From: Cheilinus undulatus
Lineage: Eukaryota > Chordata > Actinopteri > Labriformes > Labridae
DNA length: 64,000 nucleotides
Assembly: GCF_018320785.1 (NCBI RefSeq)
Contig: NC_054881.1
Location: 15,624,275-15,688,274, forward strand
Direction: 5' to 3'
The notes under the pieces were generated by a model. It ran no database searches and was not told the origin of the DNA. It saw nothing but the letters and a program-made list of their open reading frames with translations. Shown piece by piece: positions 1 through 10,840 of this stretch. The translations under genes were made by a program, and so were the position numbers. Each line of letters opens with the position of its first letter. Position 1 is the stretch's first letter.

Positions 1-819
1 AGAGACAAATATCTCAGAGAGGTCAGTTTGAGATTGTTAAATTTTATTATGCTTTTTATACCATGTTTTTGATACAATAGACTTGTTTTAAAAGTACTGA
101 ATGCCAGTTCTTTAGAAAGCTACATTTACTTTATATTGTTAGACAGGTGCTTTGGAAAATTGCAGACAAGCTCCAGTTTAAATGTTTTGCGTGCATTTTT
201 GCCATTCAAACTATGTACAGGAGTTTGTCTACAATTCTGACAGTTGAAAACAAGAAATCTCCCAAGTTTTGAAGCAGTGGTATCAAATCTTTGACCAGTT
301 CCATATTGAAGTTTGAAATTCTGCTATCTCAAGCCAACGGTAGCCTGGTCATCATGTCTGCATGCCCATGTAGAGCACTGTTGTCCTTGAAGTGAACAAT
401 CCTGATTCAAGTCCAATCGGTGGCTTCTATCCCTCGCGTCATTTCCCACTCTCTCCCCAGTTGATGTCCTATCTGAATTAAGACATAAAACCCAAAGATA
501 AACATTCAAACAAACAAATGAGTTTACATGTTTTTTTTCTCTGTTTTTAACTCTCTTTTAGATGTCAAACCTGCTTCTATAGGCTCTGAAACTGCAAGAA
601 AATGACTCGACCTGATGAATTAACTTCAATCAAATGTTCCCTGTTACCACATATCCACAGTTTATTTTGTTGTACCATAATCACACAGTGTTAACTCAGT
701 ACAAGCTCATTTTTTCTGCTGTTCAAGACAAGACACAGCTATGTTGCATAAGTTGAGAATGGTCAATAAATTAAGGTTGATATAACTGCTAACTGTGTTG
801 TGATCTTTTACTGGTGAAA

Positions 820-1620
820 AAAATGTTAGAGATTTTTGCAAATTTATGAAAAATGAAAAAACTGAGATATCACACTGACATAAACATTCAGACCCTTTGC
901 AGCAACAATTGAAGTTTATGTCAGGTTCCTTCCATTTCTCTTGATCATTGCTGAGATGTTTCTACACCTTGATTGGAATTCACCTGTGGTAAATTAAGTT
1001 GATTGGACATGATTTAATAAGGCACACGCATTTCTATAGAAGGCTTCTCAACTGACGGTGCATATCAGAGCAGAAACCAAGCCATGAGGTCAAAGGAGCT
1101 GCCCACAGAGCTCAGAGACAGGATTGTTGCAAAGCAAACATTACTGCTCTATTCAAGGTTCCTAAGAGCTCAGTTGCCTCCATAATTCTCAAATGGTAGA
1201 AGTTTGGCAGAACCAGGACTCTTCCAAGAGCTGGTTGACTGGCTGGAGCTTGTCTTCAGTGCACACCTCATAAAAGCCCACTTGTCTGTTTGCACTGATG
1301 AAAGGCTTCATCTAGCCAATCTGCCATAATCAGTGGAGGGATGCAGTGATGGTTGTCCTTCTGGAACTTTGTCTGATCTCTACACAGGATCTCTGGAGCT
1401 CAGTCACAGTGACCACCAGGTTCTTGGTCACCTCTCTCACTAAGGCCCTTCTCCCCCACTCGCTCAGTTTGGCATGGCGACCAGCTCTGGAAGAGTCCTG
1501 GTTATGCCAAACTTCCTCCATTTTAGAATTACGGAGGCCCCTGTGCTCTTGGGAACTTTTAGTGCAGAAATTCTAGCATTACCCAGATCTGTCTGGAGTG
1601 CACACTATATGCTCATTATT
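820..1620. mobile_element. Decayed, rearranged Tc1/mariner-like element
   Basis: The plus strand at 1083-1140 encodes a start typical of fish Tc1-like transposases (MRSKELPTELRDRIVAK). The minus strand at 1521-1330 encodes the next part of the DNA-binding region (GRRALVREVTKNLVVTVTEL and SSRRTTITASLH). The two halves are therefore in opposite orientation. The segment at about 820-900 resembles the reverse complement of the usual 3' end of such elements, as expected for long terminal inverted repeats. Frames are broken and no DDE domain remains. The family identification is from knowledge of fish Tc1 elements. Confidence 0.8.
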
Positions 1621-1699
1621 TATGCAATATCCATTCCTCTGCCAAAATTCATACATTTTTATTTATTGCATGCCATTTAACCACCAGTAATCCATCTAT

Positions 1700-2260
1700 T
1701 CATCGTTCAGTATGTCTATAGCAATGCTATTAAAGTTGACTGAAACTAACTGAATAGCTAAAACTAAATGAAAAAATTATCTAAGTTAACAAAAACTAAA
1801 ATAAAAACGAAGCTTTACAAGAAAACGATAACTTAAGCTAAATTATGTGCTTACAAAACTAAAAAAAATAATTGAAATTAGGGACGAAATATGTTTAGTT
1901 TTAGTCTATTTTTCACTCAGACTTAGTATAGAAAGTGTAAAATGGCCTGATTTATTGCAGAAGGCTTCTCTTAATGGTTAATTTTATGTCTAAAGTTGTA
2001 TTCAAATGTAAAGTTTGAATAAAATTAAACTGGAAGTAAGTGTAGGCTGTTTGAACATATTTTTAAAATTGTATGATGTTTACTTTTTCTGTCCCTGACA
2101 GGTATCCTTCACTGAAAAAAACACTAAAACTCATAAAAACTGAACTGAAATGAAGCATTTTTTCTAACAAACCAGCAGTAAACTCTCATTAAAACTAAAC
2201 TAAAATTAAAAACAAAAATGGAATTAATGATAACTAATGAAAAAAAACAACCTTGAGTTA
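1700..2260. repeat. A-rich AAACTAAA-type interspersed repeat
   Basis: Many variants of AACTAAA and AAAACTAA recur, concentrated at 1735-1900 and 2110-2260, separated by less repetitive AT-rich sequence. No coding content. Probably a degenerate A-rich interspersed repeat; the family was not recognised. Confidence 0.5.
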
Positions 2261-2304
2261 TATGCATCTACCCAACTATGATTTGCTTGATTTAAAGACA
2301 TTCA

Positions 2305-3727
2305 GGCGCGTTTGAGGCTTGGGCCTTGCTGTTGGGGACAAGGGTCCACCTCAGACATTTCTTAGGTAATCATATATATTTTGATGTGGTTTTATTCACT
2401 CATGACCCCTCATTTACATTTATAATACATGACTCAATCCTTGGAAGTATTTTGAAGTGTAACCCCTATGATTAATTTATCTTGATGTCCTTGCAGCGTG
2501 AGGCGCCAACCACCTTTTCCTTATGGTAAAACTGCCTATGGTTTTTGTTTGAAAACAGGTTCAAATTTTCACATGCAGTATCAGTTTGTACCACCAGGTG
2601 GTGCCCATTATCCACATCAGTAGCCTTTCTGCTTTATAATGATGAAATCAGGTGAAGAATGAAGAGTTAACATGATCATAGTCATGAATACATCTGATGA
2701 CCAGAAGCAGTTGAGTTGTTTCTCATCAGAACTCCCAGAGGAACACCCACACCTCGGGGTCTATTTAGGACAGTAGGATAGATTCTGACGGTGGTGATTA
2801 TTAGCCCTAGAGGTCTGCACACAATAGGAAATGCTAATTGAAACAATTTGGTTACACACATCCTTTTCTCTTAAAGCCAAAGGAGAGTTTTCTCCTCTGT
2901 CCCCTGTCCTCATTTGTCACGGATGATCGACAAACAATGGAGGTACAAGCCACTTTCACCCCATCATTATGAGTCTAATCCCAGCAGCCAATGGGATAAA
3001 GTTTACAGGAGCTAATGAGGAGGAAATAAGCGGGCTGACAAACTCATTTGATGACACAGAGGGAGGAAGTCTGGGAGTTTAAGCTGCTTCTTTTAACAGA
3101 CTCTCTAAAAATTAAACAACTAAATGTTAAAAAGGGAAACTTAGTGTATTGGTTCCCTGTAAAAAAATTACTTTGGCTTTCTATAAGAGCAAGTCTACTT
3201 CAAAATTCACAGCTCGTTTTTATATCTACTGTTCAATGTAAATTTTAAAGAGGAAATGAAATTAAACTTTCAGATCGGACAGACATGTTTATAGATTTCG
3301 CCACTAGGAGCTGCTGTAGTTAACACTGAGCTGTTAAGACGCTGTTCTCTGCAGAATTAGTATCTGATATACAAACATCAATTGCATATAAATTTTATTC
3401 TGAAAAATCTTTATTTATGCATTGAAGTCATTCCTCTTGCAAACTATTTTGATCCACACATCTAAAAAAGTAAGGATGTAACCGTAGGCAGTTTTACCAT
3501 TAAGTAAAATTAGTCAACTTCCCTGGGCCTTGTGCTCCATGGGGCCTCAAGATATAATCATTTTACTGTAGGCATGCATTAAATGATGAGGTATATGCCC
3601 AAAATTACCAATACTAGACCAAGATCAAAAAAAAAAAAAAAAAGCATATAAAAAGATTTTGACTGTCCAAAGAAGTCAGAGGACGCCAGTCCCCAACAGC
3701 AAAGTCCAAGCCCCAAAATGTCCTAGT
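2305..3727. repeat. Long imperfect inverted repeat, arms about 230 bp
   Basis: The left arm contains CTTGCTGTTGGGGAC (about 2325-2340) and ATGGTAAAACTGCCTA (about 2523-2538). The right arm contains their reverse complements near 3688-3705 and 3486-3501. The spacing between the two motifs is about 180 bases in both arms, so the arms are colinear and roughly 230 bases long, flanking about 950 bases. This fits a foldback or long-TIR element, or two opposed copies of one interspersed repeat. Confidence 0.6.
2591..2604 (+). promoter_or_regulatory. Candidate CTCF motif, forward orientation
   Basis: The sequence CCACCAGGTGGTGC differs by one base from a good CTCF core (CCACCAGGTGGCGC). It lies inside the large inverted repeat downstream of rx3. 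The core is close to palindromic, so the orientation call is modest. Motif match only. Confidence 0.3.
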
Positions 3728-4324
3728 ATTTGGCAAACTACATGGACATCCCTACAGACATATTTGAACAATGAATTGTAGGACTACTGTGTGAAAATGG
3801 CATGCAATAAATAAAAATGTTAAATTATTGGCACAAGAATGGCTACTGCACTGATGGTGAGCGAATATTTTTCTATTTTTAGAAGTAAAACCTGGTCTAG
3901 AGACATATGTTCTGCTTAGAGGTGGTGAGGCAGTATTATTGGGTTTTATATTTCAGATATGGGTCTTTCTTTTGGTTCAGTGGTTTTATCCAAAAAACAT
4001 ACTTGAAATGTTTTGCTTACTTACTATAATTATTTTTAGGTACATAAGAAAGGGCCTCATACAGGTCTCGAGGGCCTTCAAATGACTTAAACCACCCCTG
4101 GATTTATGGAAAAACTGATGTCACAACAAGATAAGCACTGTAAGACTGGGTTCACAATATGATTTGATCCTTATTTTCTCATTTTTATATTAAAAAAAGG
4201 GGACTAGAGCCAATTTAGTAATTAATATGTTTCTTTAAAGCTACAATTTTGTGTCAGTTTAGGCACCCCTATGGATATTGTGGTATGTTTAATCTCAGTG
4301 TCGATTATTTCCCTGTATAAATGT

Positions 4325-4440
4325 CAGTTTACAATGCCATTTAGCAAACGCTTCTATCCAAAGGAACTTACATCTGATTGATAAGTCTGGTGTTTTCTGG
4401 CGTTAAGGGTTCACACTGGCCAGAACAGGTTTCAAACCAC
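4325..4440 (+). repeat. Fragment of a common teleost SINE-like repeat
   Basis: The run CCATTTAGCAAACGCTTCTA followed by TCCAAAGGAACTTACATC matches a very widespread fish repeat (ATTTAGCAGACGCTTTTATCC type). Only part of the unit is present. Identification is from memory of this repeat; the boundaries are approximate. Confidence 0.6.
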
Positions 4441-5678
4441 CTATGTCCAGTAGTGAACGTAATGATTTAAACCAGCCACCACGTGTTTTTATCAAACAAA
4501 CAAAAACATCTATTCTTCCACAGCCAAAGGTATCACTCACTCACAATTTTTGTTGTGAAATTTTCAAAAAGGGGCTGTTTATGCAGTGAGATTTAACTTG
4601 ACTCCTCTGCCAGTGCTTTCATACTAAATGTGATCAATCAATTTTGTTATAGATGGTATTTTTAGTTTTATTAGGTCCAATAAAAGCATCATTTTTTATT
4701 CCAGAACATTTTATAACTAACTAAAACTCCTTAATTTAAATTCTGTAACAGTAAATTTGCTCCCCCCCATTTTTAAACATCTGTTATTGAGCTACTGATG
4801 TCCAACAAGAGAAGATAAAAGCAGACATCACTTCCTGCTGGTTAGAGAAGGGTTTTGCTGTACATTTTTTATTGTCTAAATGATTTAAAATGTCAATATT
4901 GCAATGATTTGCAATCTGTGAGGGAAAACACTGTTTTTAAATGCGTTTTACAAATAAAGTTTATTTTCTCAAGAAAATATACACATCTGTTAATCCTCCA
5001 CAGTGAAAACCAAGAAACAGCAGGGGAATCAGAAATCAAAATGGGTCCATTTACAAAAGCAGAATTAATGTGGGGATTTTTATACTGGAAACATAACACT
5101 GGATAGAAATGAGAGCGGACTGAAGAAATGTTCAGCTGTACAGAAAAACACATCAGATGAAGGAGAAGAAAAATATCAGATCATCAGTGTTCAGTAGTCT
5201 CATATTTTACAGGAATTGAGTCCTTGAATTCATTATTTAGCAAATATAAGCAGGGAGTATGACACATCGTCAAGTAATGTGATTTAAAAAAAGCTTTAAG
5301 GACATTAAAAGTGTTTATAAAGGTTAAGAATTTGATGGTATTGGGGCCTCTGGTTAAAGAAATAATTCATAGACAGCAGCTTTTAAATATTGGCACCCAC
5401 AGGAGGACTTCAATTTTGGAAAATGAATCAAGACACCCACTATAAAACTTAATTGAATGGTTTTAATTGTAATGTTTGCTTATAAATGCTAAATAAGGGA
5501 AACTTGATTCACAGTGCTTTCCTTGTAAGTGAAAATGACGTCTCTAATCCTGATGTCAGCTAAAGATTTTAAAATGTCCAAAATAAAATCCCATCAGCAA
5601 GAGGATGAAGTCAGTTTTTCAAAAGCTGCAGCAGGATGCATTCTGGGTATAACCATCCGTTTTAAGCTCCATTCAGCA

Positions 5679-8260
5679 TCACCACGTCTTCCCGATAGCG
5701 TGAATATGTTCTTTTGCCTTCATCCTTAGAGAGGCGATACTGGAGTTCCTGGGGTCAGCTGAGCAGGGATAGGCGGGAGGTGGGGGGCACATGGAGCCCA
5801 TGTGGGGCAGGTGAGGGCTGTGTCCCAGAGCGGGGGAGCTGAGGAACGAGGCCGACAGGGAGGAGGGCATGGAGGTGGGAGGAGAAGGGGTGTAAGTGCC
5901 CGGGAGGCCCTGAGAGCCGGTGATAAAGCCGGGGAGGGACTGCAGGGAGGTGGAGGAGGTGATGGGGGCCGTGAGCCAGGGGTCCAACTGCAGACCGGAG
6001 CCAAGGGAGCTGGTGGGGGAGCGGCTGAAGGAGAGCAGGGAGGAGGAGGTGTCCTGGAGCTTGATGGAGCTCACCTCCAGCTTCTCCTGACGACGCCACT
6101 TTGCACGCCGGTTCTGAAACCATACCTGGAAAGTAACATAGAATTTTTTTTTTACCTTGTTTTATTTTTATCAGTGACTTTTTTGCTTTAAAATGTATCC
6201 AGGGATACCCAATATTCTGCACGATACCAGTATCAGCAGATAATTGCTCAAAAATAATGATGATCATAGCTGGCAGACATGAAATTCTGCAGTTATTTGC
6301 AGCCGATATATCAGCTGCAATTATTGGCAGAATGTAAAAATAAGCTTGAGCAGTTTAAAGCAGAATAAATGGACCTGCCTCTGCTTGTTTTTAAGGGCTG
6401 AAATTTTAGGCCAAAACTTCAACTAGTTTGAATTTTTACACTTAAAAATAAATTGTTTTTGTTTTATTTGTCATGATTGTCTTAATCCTGCTGTTGAACT
6501 AATTTAACTAATGTAGTTCTTATACAAGAGAGACTTGGTGTTCTTTACAGTAAAAATGTGTGTGTAAATTCATGTCTGCTGAAATTAGTTTGGATATATG
6601 GATATATCAGCACATCAGATATCAGCAAAAATCCCATTCATATCGTGCATCCCAACAGCCCATAAAAGCTAACCACTCAGGCCCTAAAACTCACAAATTA
6701 AAGAGATGAGGGGAGGGGAAAAACTTTGTAAAGGCCAAAAATGTAAAAACAGAATGTCTGAAAACAACTTAAAAATATATAAATTAACATCCAAAACAGT
6801 TTGGGATGGATGATGGGAGGGAATTTATAAGTGGAGATTTAGGGGTTTTTGAATCATCTCTAATTCAATGTGAGATGATAAATGATTAATACAGTCATAA
6901 CATGATAAAGTAAAACATTTCTTATTTCCTTGCAATATTAAATTAGTCATGAAGCTAAAACAGCTCAGTGATATTGTGAGTAAATTTTCCATTAACTTCT
7001 GTTAGGATAAGTATTTTTTATCTTCAATCTTGCAATACATCTTCATGCTTCTAAAAATGTAAAACAGTTATCAATATATCTGGAATAATAGGCAAACATA
7101 GAAAGTCAATTAAAATGCATATGTCTGTGATCATTTGGAATGTAAGTCATTCATATGAATAAACTGAAAATGTCGCTTAATTTAAAAAATTAATATTTTG
7201 AATGTTTCTTAACATTTAAATTTAATTTTGGTATATCTGATGTAATGTTGCAACAATAACCTTAAATCTAGCCTACAAATATTTATATTTCTAAGTTATG
7301 TTATATTTTTTTGCCACAAATAACTATTTTTACTAGGTATTTGTGTTTTGACATATGACACATGCAGGCCCAGCATTCTAGCAACCAATTCCAACACAGC
7401 CCTCATTATTTAATGTCTAATTTATGCGTGAGAAACTAATAGGGAAAGAAAGACTGCCCTACCTGTACTCGGACCTCCGGCAGGTTGACCTTCAGGGCCA
7501 GCTCCTCCCTGCTGTACACATCCGGGTAATGGGACTTCTCGAAGGCTCTCTCCAGCTCGTGCAGCTGGAAGGTGGTGAAAGTGGTCCGGTTCCGACGGTG
7601 TTTCTTCTTCGGGTTTTCGTCGTCTGACAGTTTTCCGTCTCTGTCCGGAGAGTCCGGACACACCGAGGCTTCAGCGGCGCTGCTGGAGCAACAAACACCT
7701 GTGGAGACATTTTTAAAACTTGTAAATGCGTCTTCAAAAGTCAACAAGCGGTACTCCCTTTAAAAAGTTAAGTATAAGTAATCGTTTGATTTTTTTTACG
7801 TGCCAGCTTTATTTTAGCCTAGTTAGCTAAAATAAGAGGTAGCATAATTGACGCAAAAATAGACACCTGACGTAAAAATAACGCGCCCGGACAAGAAAAA
7901 ATACTGAGGCAGAGAAAACCTCGAAGACGTAACCCCAGAGAAACAATACTAATTTTAAGCATATTTTAAAACTTTATTTTCGCACACCGACTTACTGTCA
8001 AAACTTTCTGAGGAGTGACTTTTCTTCATCGGCGTCACAATGACATTCCCGTTACGCTCGGCATCTTTGCCCAGGACTTTCTCCGTCATGCTGTAGGAGG
8101 CTGATTTATGGAAAAGAGTGTCCTCTTTAAATCCCAGTATGGCCTCTATGCTGTGGATGGTGGCCGGGTTGTCCCCCGGGCTCTGGACGGCGCGTGCGGA
8201 AGGAGACAGGCGCTCATCCATCATCATCATCACTTGGGAAGTTGATCCAAGAAGCCACAT
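5679..8260 (-). CDS. rx3: Retinal homeobox transcription factor Rx3 (Rax family), 3 exons
   Basis: Coding exons are 7996-8260, 7463-7698 and 5679-6125, with GT-AG junctions in phases 1 and 0, giving 315 residues. Visible in order: an octapeptide-like HSIEAILGF (about residues 36-44), an acidic and basic run ending KKKHRRNR, a paired-type homeodomain (about 123-182) with Gln at position 50 (WFQNRR), a Ser/Pro-rich region, and a C-terminal OAR domain ([15 protein letters not shown]). The homeodomain is split by intron 2 after VRVQ, the usual place in this family. Rax proteins specify the eye field and hypothalamus in the nucleus. Assignment to rx3 rather than rx1/rx2 rests on synteny with cplx4-lman1-ccbe1. 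The start at 8260 (MWLLG) is my choice; Met codons at 8302 and 8230-8221 are alternatives. The protein ends GKTW, without the KPWQAL-like tail of mammalian Rax. Intron 2 contains a MITE. Confidence 0.93.
6195..6655. mobile_element. MITE in rx3 intron 2
   Basis: The right end reads ATATCGTGCATCCCA, whose reverse complement TGGGATGCACGATAT is a common fish MITE terminus. The left end (from about 6200) has a decayed match: GGGATAC, then TGCACGATACCAGTATCAGC. The interior has the usual TATCAGCAGATA and GATATATCAG repeats. The element is non-coding and about 460 bases long. Probably hAT-related, but no clear target-site duplication was found. Confidence 0.65.
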
Positions 8261-8434
8261 TTGTCGATAAAAAGTCCCAAAAAGGCTGCCAAACGTACTC
8301 AAACTGACTCTTTCTTCTCTGCCTTTGTTTCAGGTGAAGTTTCAAATCAGAGCTGACGCTGTTGGAAACTTGCGCAAAAGACGCACATCAGCACAAGAGT
8401 CTTCCTCGGTGGCTGAGGAGCATCCTCCGAGGGG

Positions 8435-8442
8435 CTTTTAAA
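8435..8442 (-). promoter_or_regulatory. TATA-like box upstream of rx3
   Basis: The minus strand reads TTTAAAAG about 175 bases upstream of the chosen rx3 start codon, in a locally GC-richer stretch (about 8400-8600). Position and sequence suit a TATA box with transcription starting near 8405-8412. This is inferred from sequence alone; there is no transcript evidence. Confidence 0.35.
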
Positions 8443-9039
8443 GTACTGCCTCCTGTAAAGACCCCCTGCTCATGCGGCACCCCCGCAGCACGTCACAGAG
8501 GGGACGTCCCGATGGATTTGGAGCTGGATTTAGGGGTAACTGTGCGCACATGCGGGCACCAGCAGCGCACAGCCTCCCTGCCTGTAACTCCTCCCTATCT
8601 CAAGTGCATCAGTCAGGCAGTCAGTGCTGGCTCTAAACCTACTTACATAAATCTTAAAACCATCTTTCCACTCCTCCAGATGTCATGTTCATGTCAGTCT
8701 ACAAAAAAGAGGAAGATTAGGCCCACAGATTAAGGTACAACAAAATCATAATTACAAGATTTCTGGTCAGGACATGGATTGCAAGACGACAGCTTAATAT
8801 TTAATCAAAGCGTCAAGATATTGTTGCCAAACCAAAAAGACATTTATTTTAGCAGGAGAATTTTTTATTTTATTGTCACACAAAAAAATCATACTGCTTC
8901 TGGCACATTTTGAATTAAGAAACTTTAAATGCCTAATAAAGTCAGTCTAATAATTTATTAATGAATTAAAAGAGATTAGAAATAATCAAGTTTCTTTTTT
9001 CAAATGTCCTTCACATGTTAAGTAGTACACGCTTGAAAA

Positions 9040-9300
9040 AGCACTTAATAACAAATTTGTGCTATAACCACTTAACAGCAAACAAAGATTGACAGCAGTG
9101 TGGTAATCCTACTTAAGGGGATTACATTATTTTACTCAAAAGAGTTAAAACCCCTAAAACTATTTAGCTTTTCCTAATTACAGAAGGTGACCTTATCCTT
9201 TGTTTGGCTAACAGACTAAGGGGGGTCACAGAAAAGAGATGTTAGCTGAGCACTCCTTTAATTAGCTCCAGAATCACATGCTATACTTTATTTGGACAGC
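9040..9300. promoter_or_regulatory. Candidate rx3 enhancer with paired Otx sites and Sox sites
   Basis: Unique non-repeat sequence about 0.8-1.0 kb upstream of rx3. It contains TAATCC (9104-9109) and an inverted GGATTA (9119-9124), the K50-homeodomain (Otx/Crx) core. Sox-type sites occur as ACAAAG (9082-9087) and CCTTTGTTT (9197-9205), and a TAATTA (9259-9264) could bind Rx, Lhx or Vsx factors. A conserved element upstream of Xenopus Rax is known to be activated jointly by Otx2 and Sox2. The resemblance is in site content and position only; I could not align the sequences. Confidence 0.45.
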
Positions 9301-9429
9301 AAAACCTTTTACTGATGCACTCATGACTTTCTTTTCATTTTTCTGATTCTTTAATTGATATTTTTACACAAACAGTTTTATTTAAGTTTAACTGTATTAT
9401 TCTGTTCTATTAAAAGGCTACCACAAATA

Positions 9430-10840
9430 TACTTTATGGACAAAAGTATTTGGTCACACTGTTAATTATTAAATTTAGGTGTTTCAGTCAGACCCATTGA
9501 TACAAAATCAAGAACCTAGCCATGCAGTCTTCTTTTGTGACACAAAATGGGTCTGAAGAGCTCAGTGACTTCAGGCATGGTACTGTGATGGATGCCTTTT
9601 TGCAACTAGAAAAGCGCTCAGAGAGCAAAGACCTCCACTATTAGCCCTATCTCCCAGTAGTGAAGAATCCTTCCCGGATCATCCCCCTGTGCCCCCCACC
9701 ACGGCCTTCGCCGATTACTCCCTCCTCAGTGGGATGGAAAAGCATTGGCTTCGCTACGGGTGGACTGTTGTGGTGGAAGCATTGCCTGCCGGTGCCAACA
9801 GATGCTCCGACTCGTCTCCTCGACCGGGCATGCGTCTTTCAAACTCTATAAACTCCATGACTTTGAATAGAAACACACCCAAAATGCTGCTGGGATTGAA
9901 GTTACTCATGTCCGCCATCTCCTGGTGTAAAAGTGGTAACAGTGCAGACCTCCGCCATTAGCCCTATCTCCCAATAGTAAATAATCCTTTAAAAAATTCC
10001 TGTATCCAGACGGTGATCCAGATCACTCCCAAAATCTATTCAGTTCTTCCTTATGCCATTTCTGACATTTCCTGAAAATTTCATCAAAATCCATTCATAA
10101 CTTTTTGAGTTATTTTGCTAACAAACAAACTGACAAACTAACAAACCCACCCGACTGCATAACCTCCTTGGCGGGGGTAATAAGACTGTTTATGAAATTT
10201 CATCACTGCTAGGTATTCCACAGTCAATTGTAAGTGATATTAGAAACTGGTAGCATTTAGGAACAACAGCAACTCAGCCACGCCCCACATCACCAAGCCC
10301 AACGCTAACCGTTGGATGGAGTGGTGTGAAACACACGGACCCTGGACTGTGGAGCAGTGGAAAAAATATGTTCTGTGGAGTGATGAATCATGCTTCACAC
10401 TTGCCTTCAGCCCCTTATCAACAGTGAAGGGCAATCATAAAGATTCAACATACCAAGACGTTTTTTGGCAAGGCTATTCTCCCAACTTTGTTGCAGCAGT
10501 TTGGGGAAGGTCCTTTTCTTTTCCAACATGGCTGTGTTTCCCAGTGCACAAAGCAAGGACTTATAAAGACATGGTTTGAGGAGTTCTGTGTGGAAGAACT
10601 TAACTGGCTTGCACAGAGCCCTGACCTCAACCCATAGAACACCTTTGGGATGAACTGAAATGGAAACTATGAGCCAGGCCTTCTCATTCAACATCTCCTT
10701 TTAAATGCTCTTCAGAATGAATGGGCACAAATTCCCACAGAAAACATTCCAAAATCTTGTGGCAAGTCTTCCAAGAAGAGTGGAGGCTGTTATAGCTTCA
10801 AAAGAGGGGGCAACTTCATATTAACGTACATGTCCTTGAA
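9430..10840 (+). mobile_element. Decayed Tc1-like transposon, interrupted by a nested element
   Basis: The left end (TATGGACAAAAGTATTTGGT, 9435-9454) is the classic terminus of one fish Tc1 family. After the nested insert the sequence resumes with TATTCCACAGTCAATTGTAA. Transposase remnants follow: a WSDES motif containing the second catalytic aspartate (10376-10390), the SPDLNP region around 10616-10632, and a C-terminal piece near 10760-10800. Internal stops and missing segments show that it is dead. The right terminal repeat is lost or truncated after about 10850. Confidence 0.85.
9610..10182 (+). mobile_element. Nested RTE-like LINE tail or derived SINE inside the Tc1-like element
   Basis: This block interrupts the Tc1-like element between GCAACTA (to 9609) and GACTGTTTATGAAATTTCAT (from about 10183). 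Its 3' part (TTTCCTGAAAATTTCATCAA, then ACTTTTTGAGTTATTTTGCT, ending ACCTCCTTGGCGGGGGTAAT) is a very common fish retroelement tail that I associate with RTE-type LINEs. Inside, a roughly 45-base segment containing TTAGCCCTATCTCCCA occurs twice (about 9632-9676 and 9948-9990). The open frames at 9660-9961 are incidental. Clade assignment is tentative. Confidence 0.7.

Larger units (their letters stand above)
1..5678. other. Non-coding flank downstream of rx3
   Basis: No host gene is visible. The stretch holds a rearranged Tc1-like remnant (about 820-1620), an A-rich AAACTAAA-type repeat (1700-2260), a long imperfect inverted repeat (2305-3727) and a SINE-like fragment (4325-4440). The part next to rx3 (about 4960-5678) probably includes its 3' UTR; minus-strand AATAAA at 4960-4965 is one possible poly(A) signal. 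I see nothing I can name in 1-800 or 4450-4950. Confidence 0.6.

Noticed and set aside
3298-3316. GCCACTAGGAGCTGCTGT as a CTCF site
   Set aside because: It departs from the core at the GGGC positions; too weak to list beside the other three.
5755-6267. Long open frames on both strands across rx3 exon 3 (for example 5802-6191 plus strand and 5726-6004 minus strand)
   Set aside because: They are out-of-frame or antisense readings of the GC-rich exon 3. Only the 5679-6125 frame carries the homeodomain end and OAR domain.
10316-10579. Plus-strand 87-residue open frame as a gene
   Set aside because: It contains the WSDES transposase motif and adjacent Tc1-like sequence with deletions; part of the dead element.
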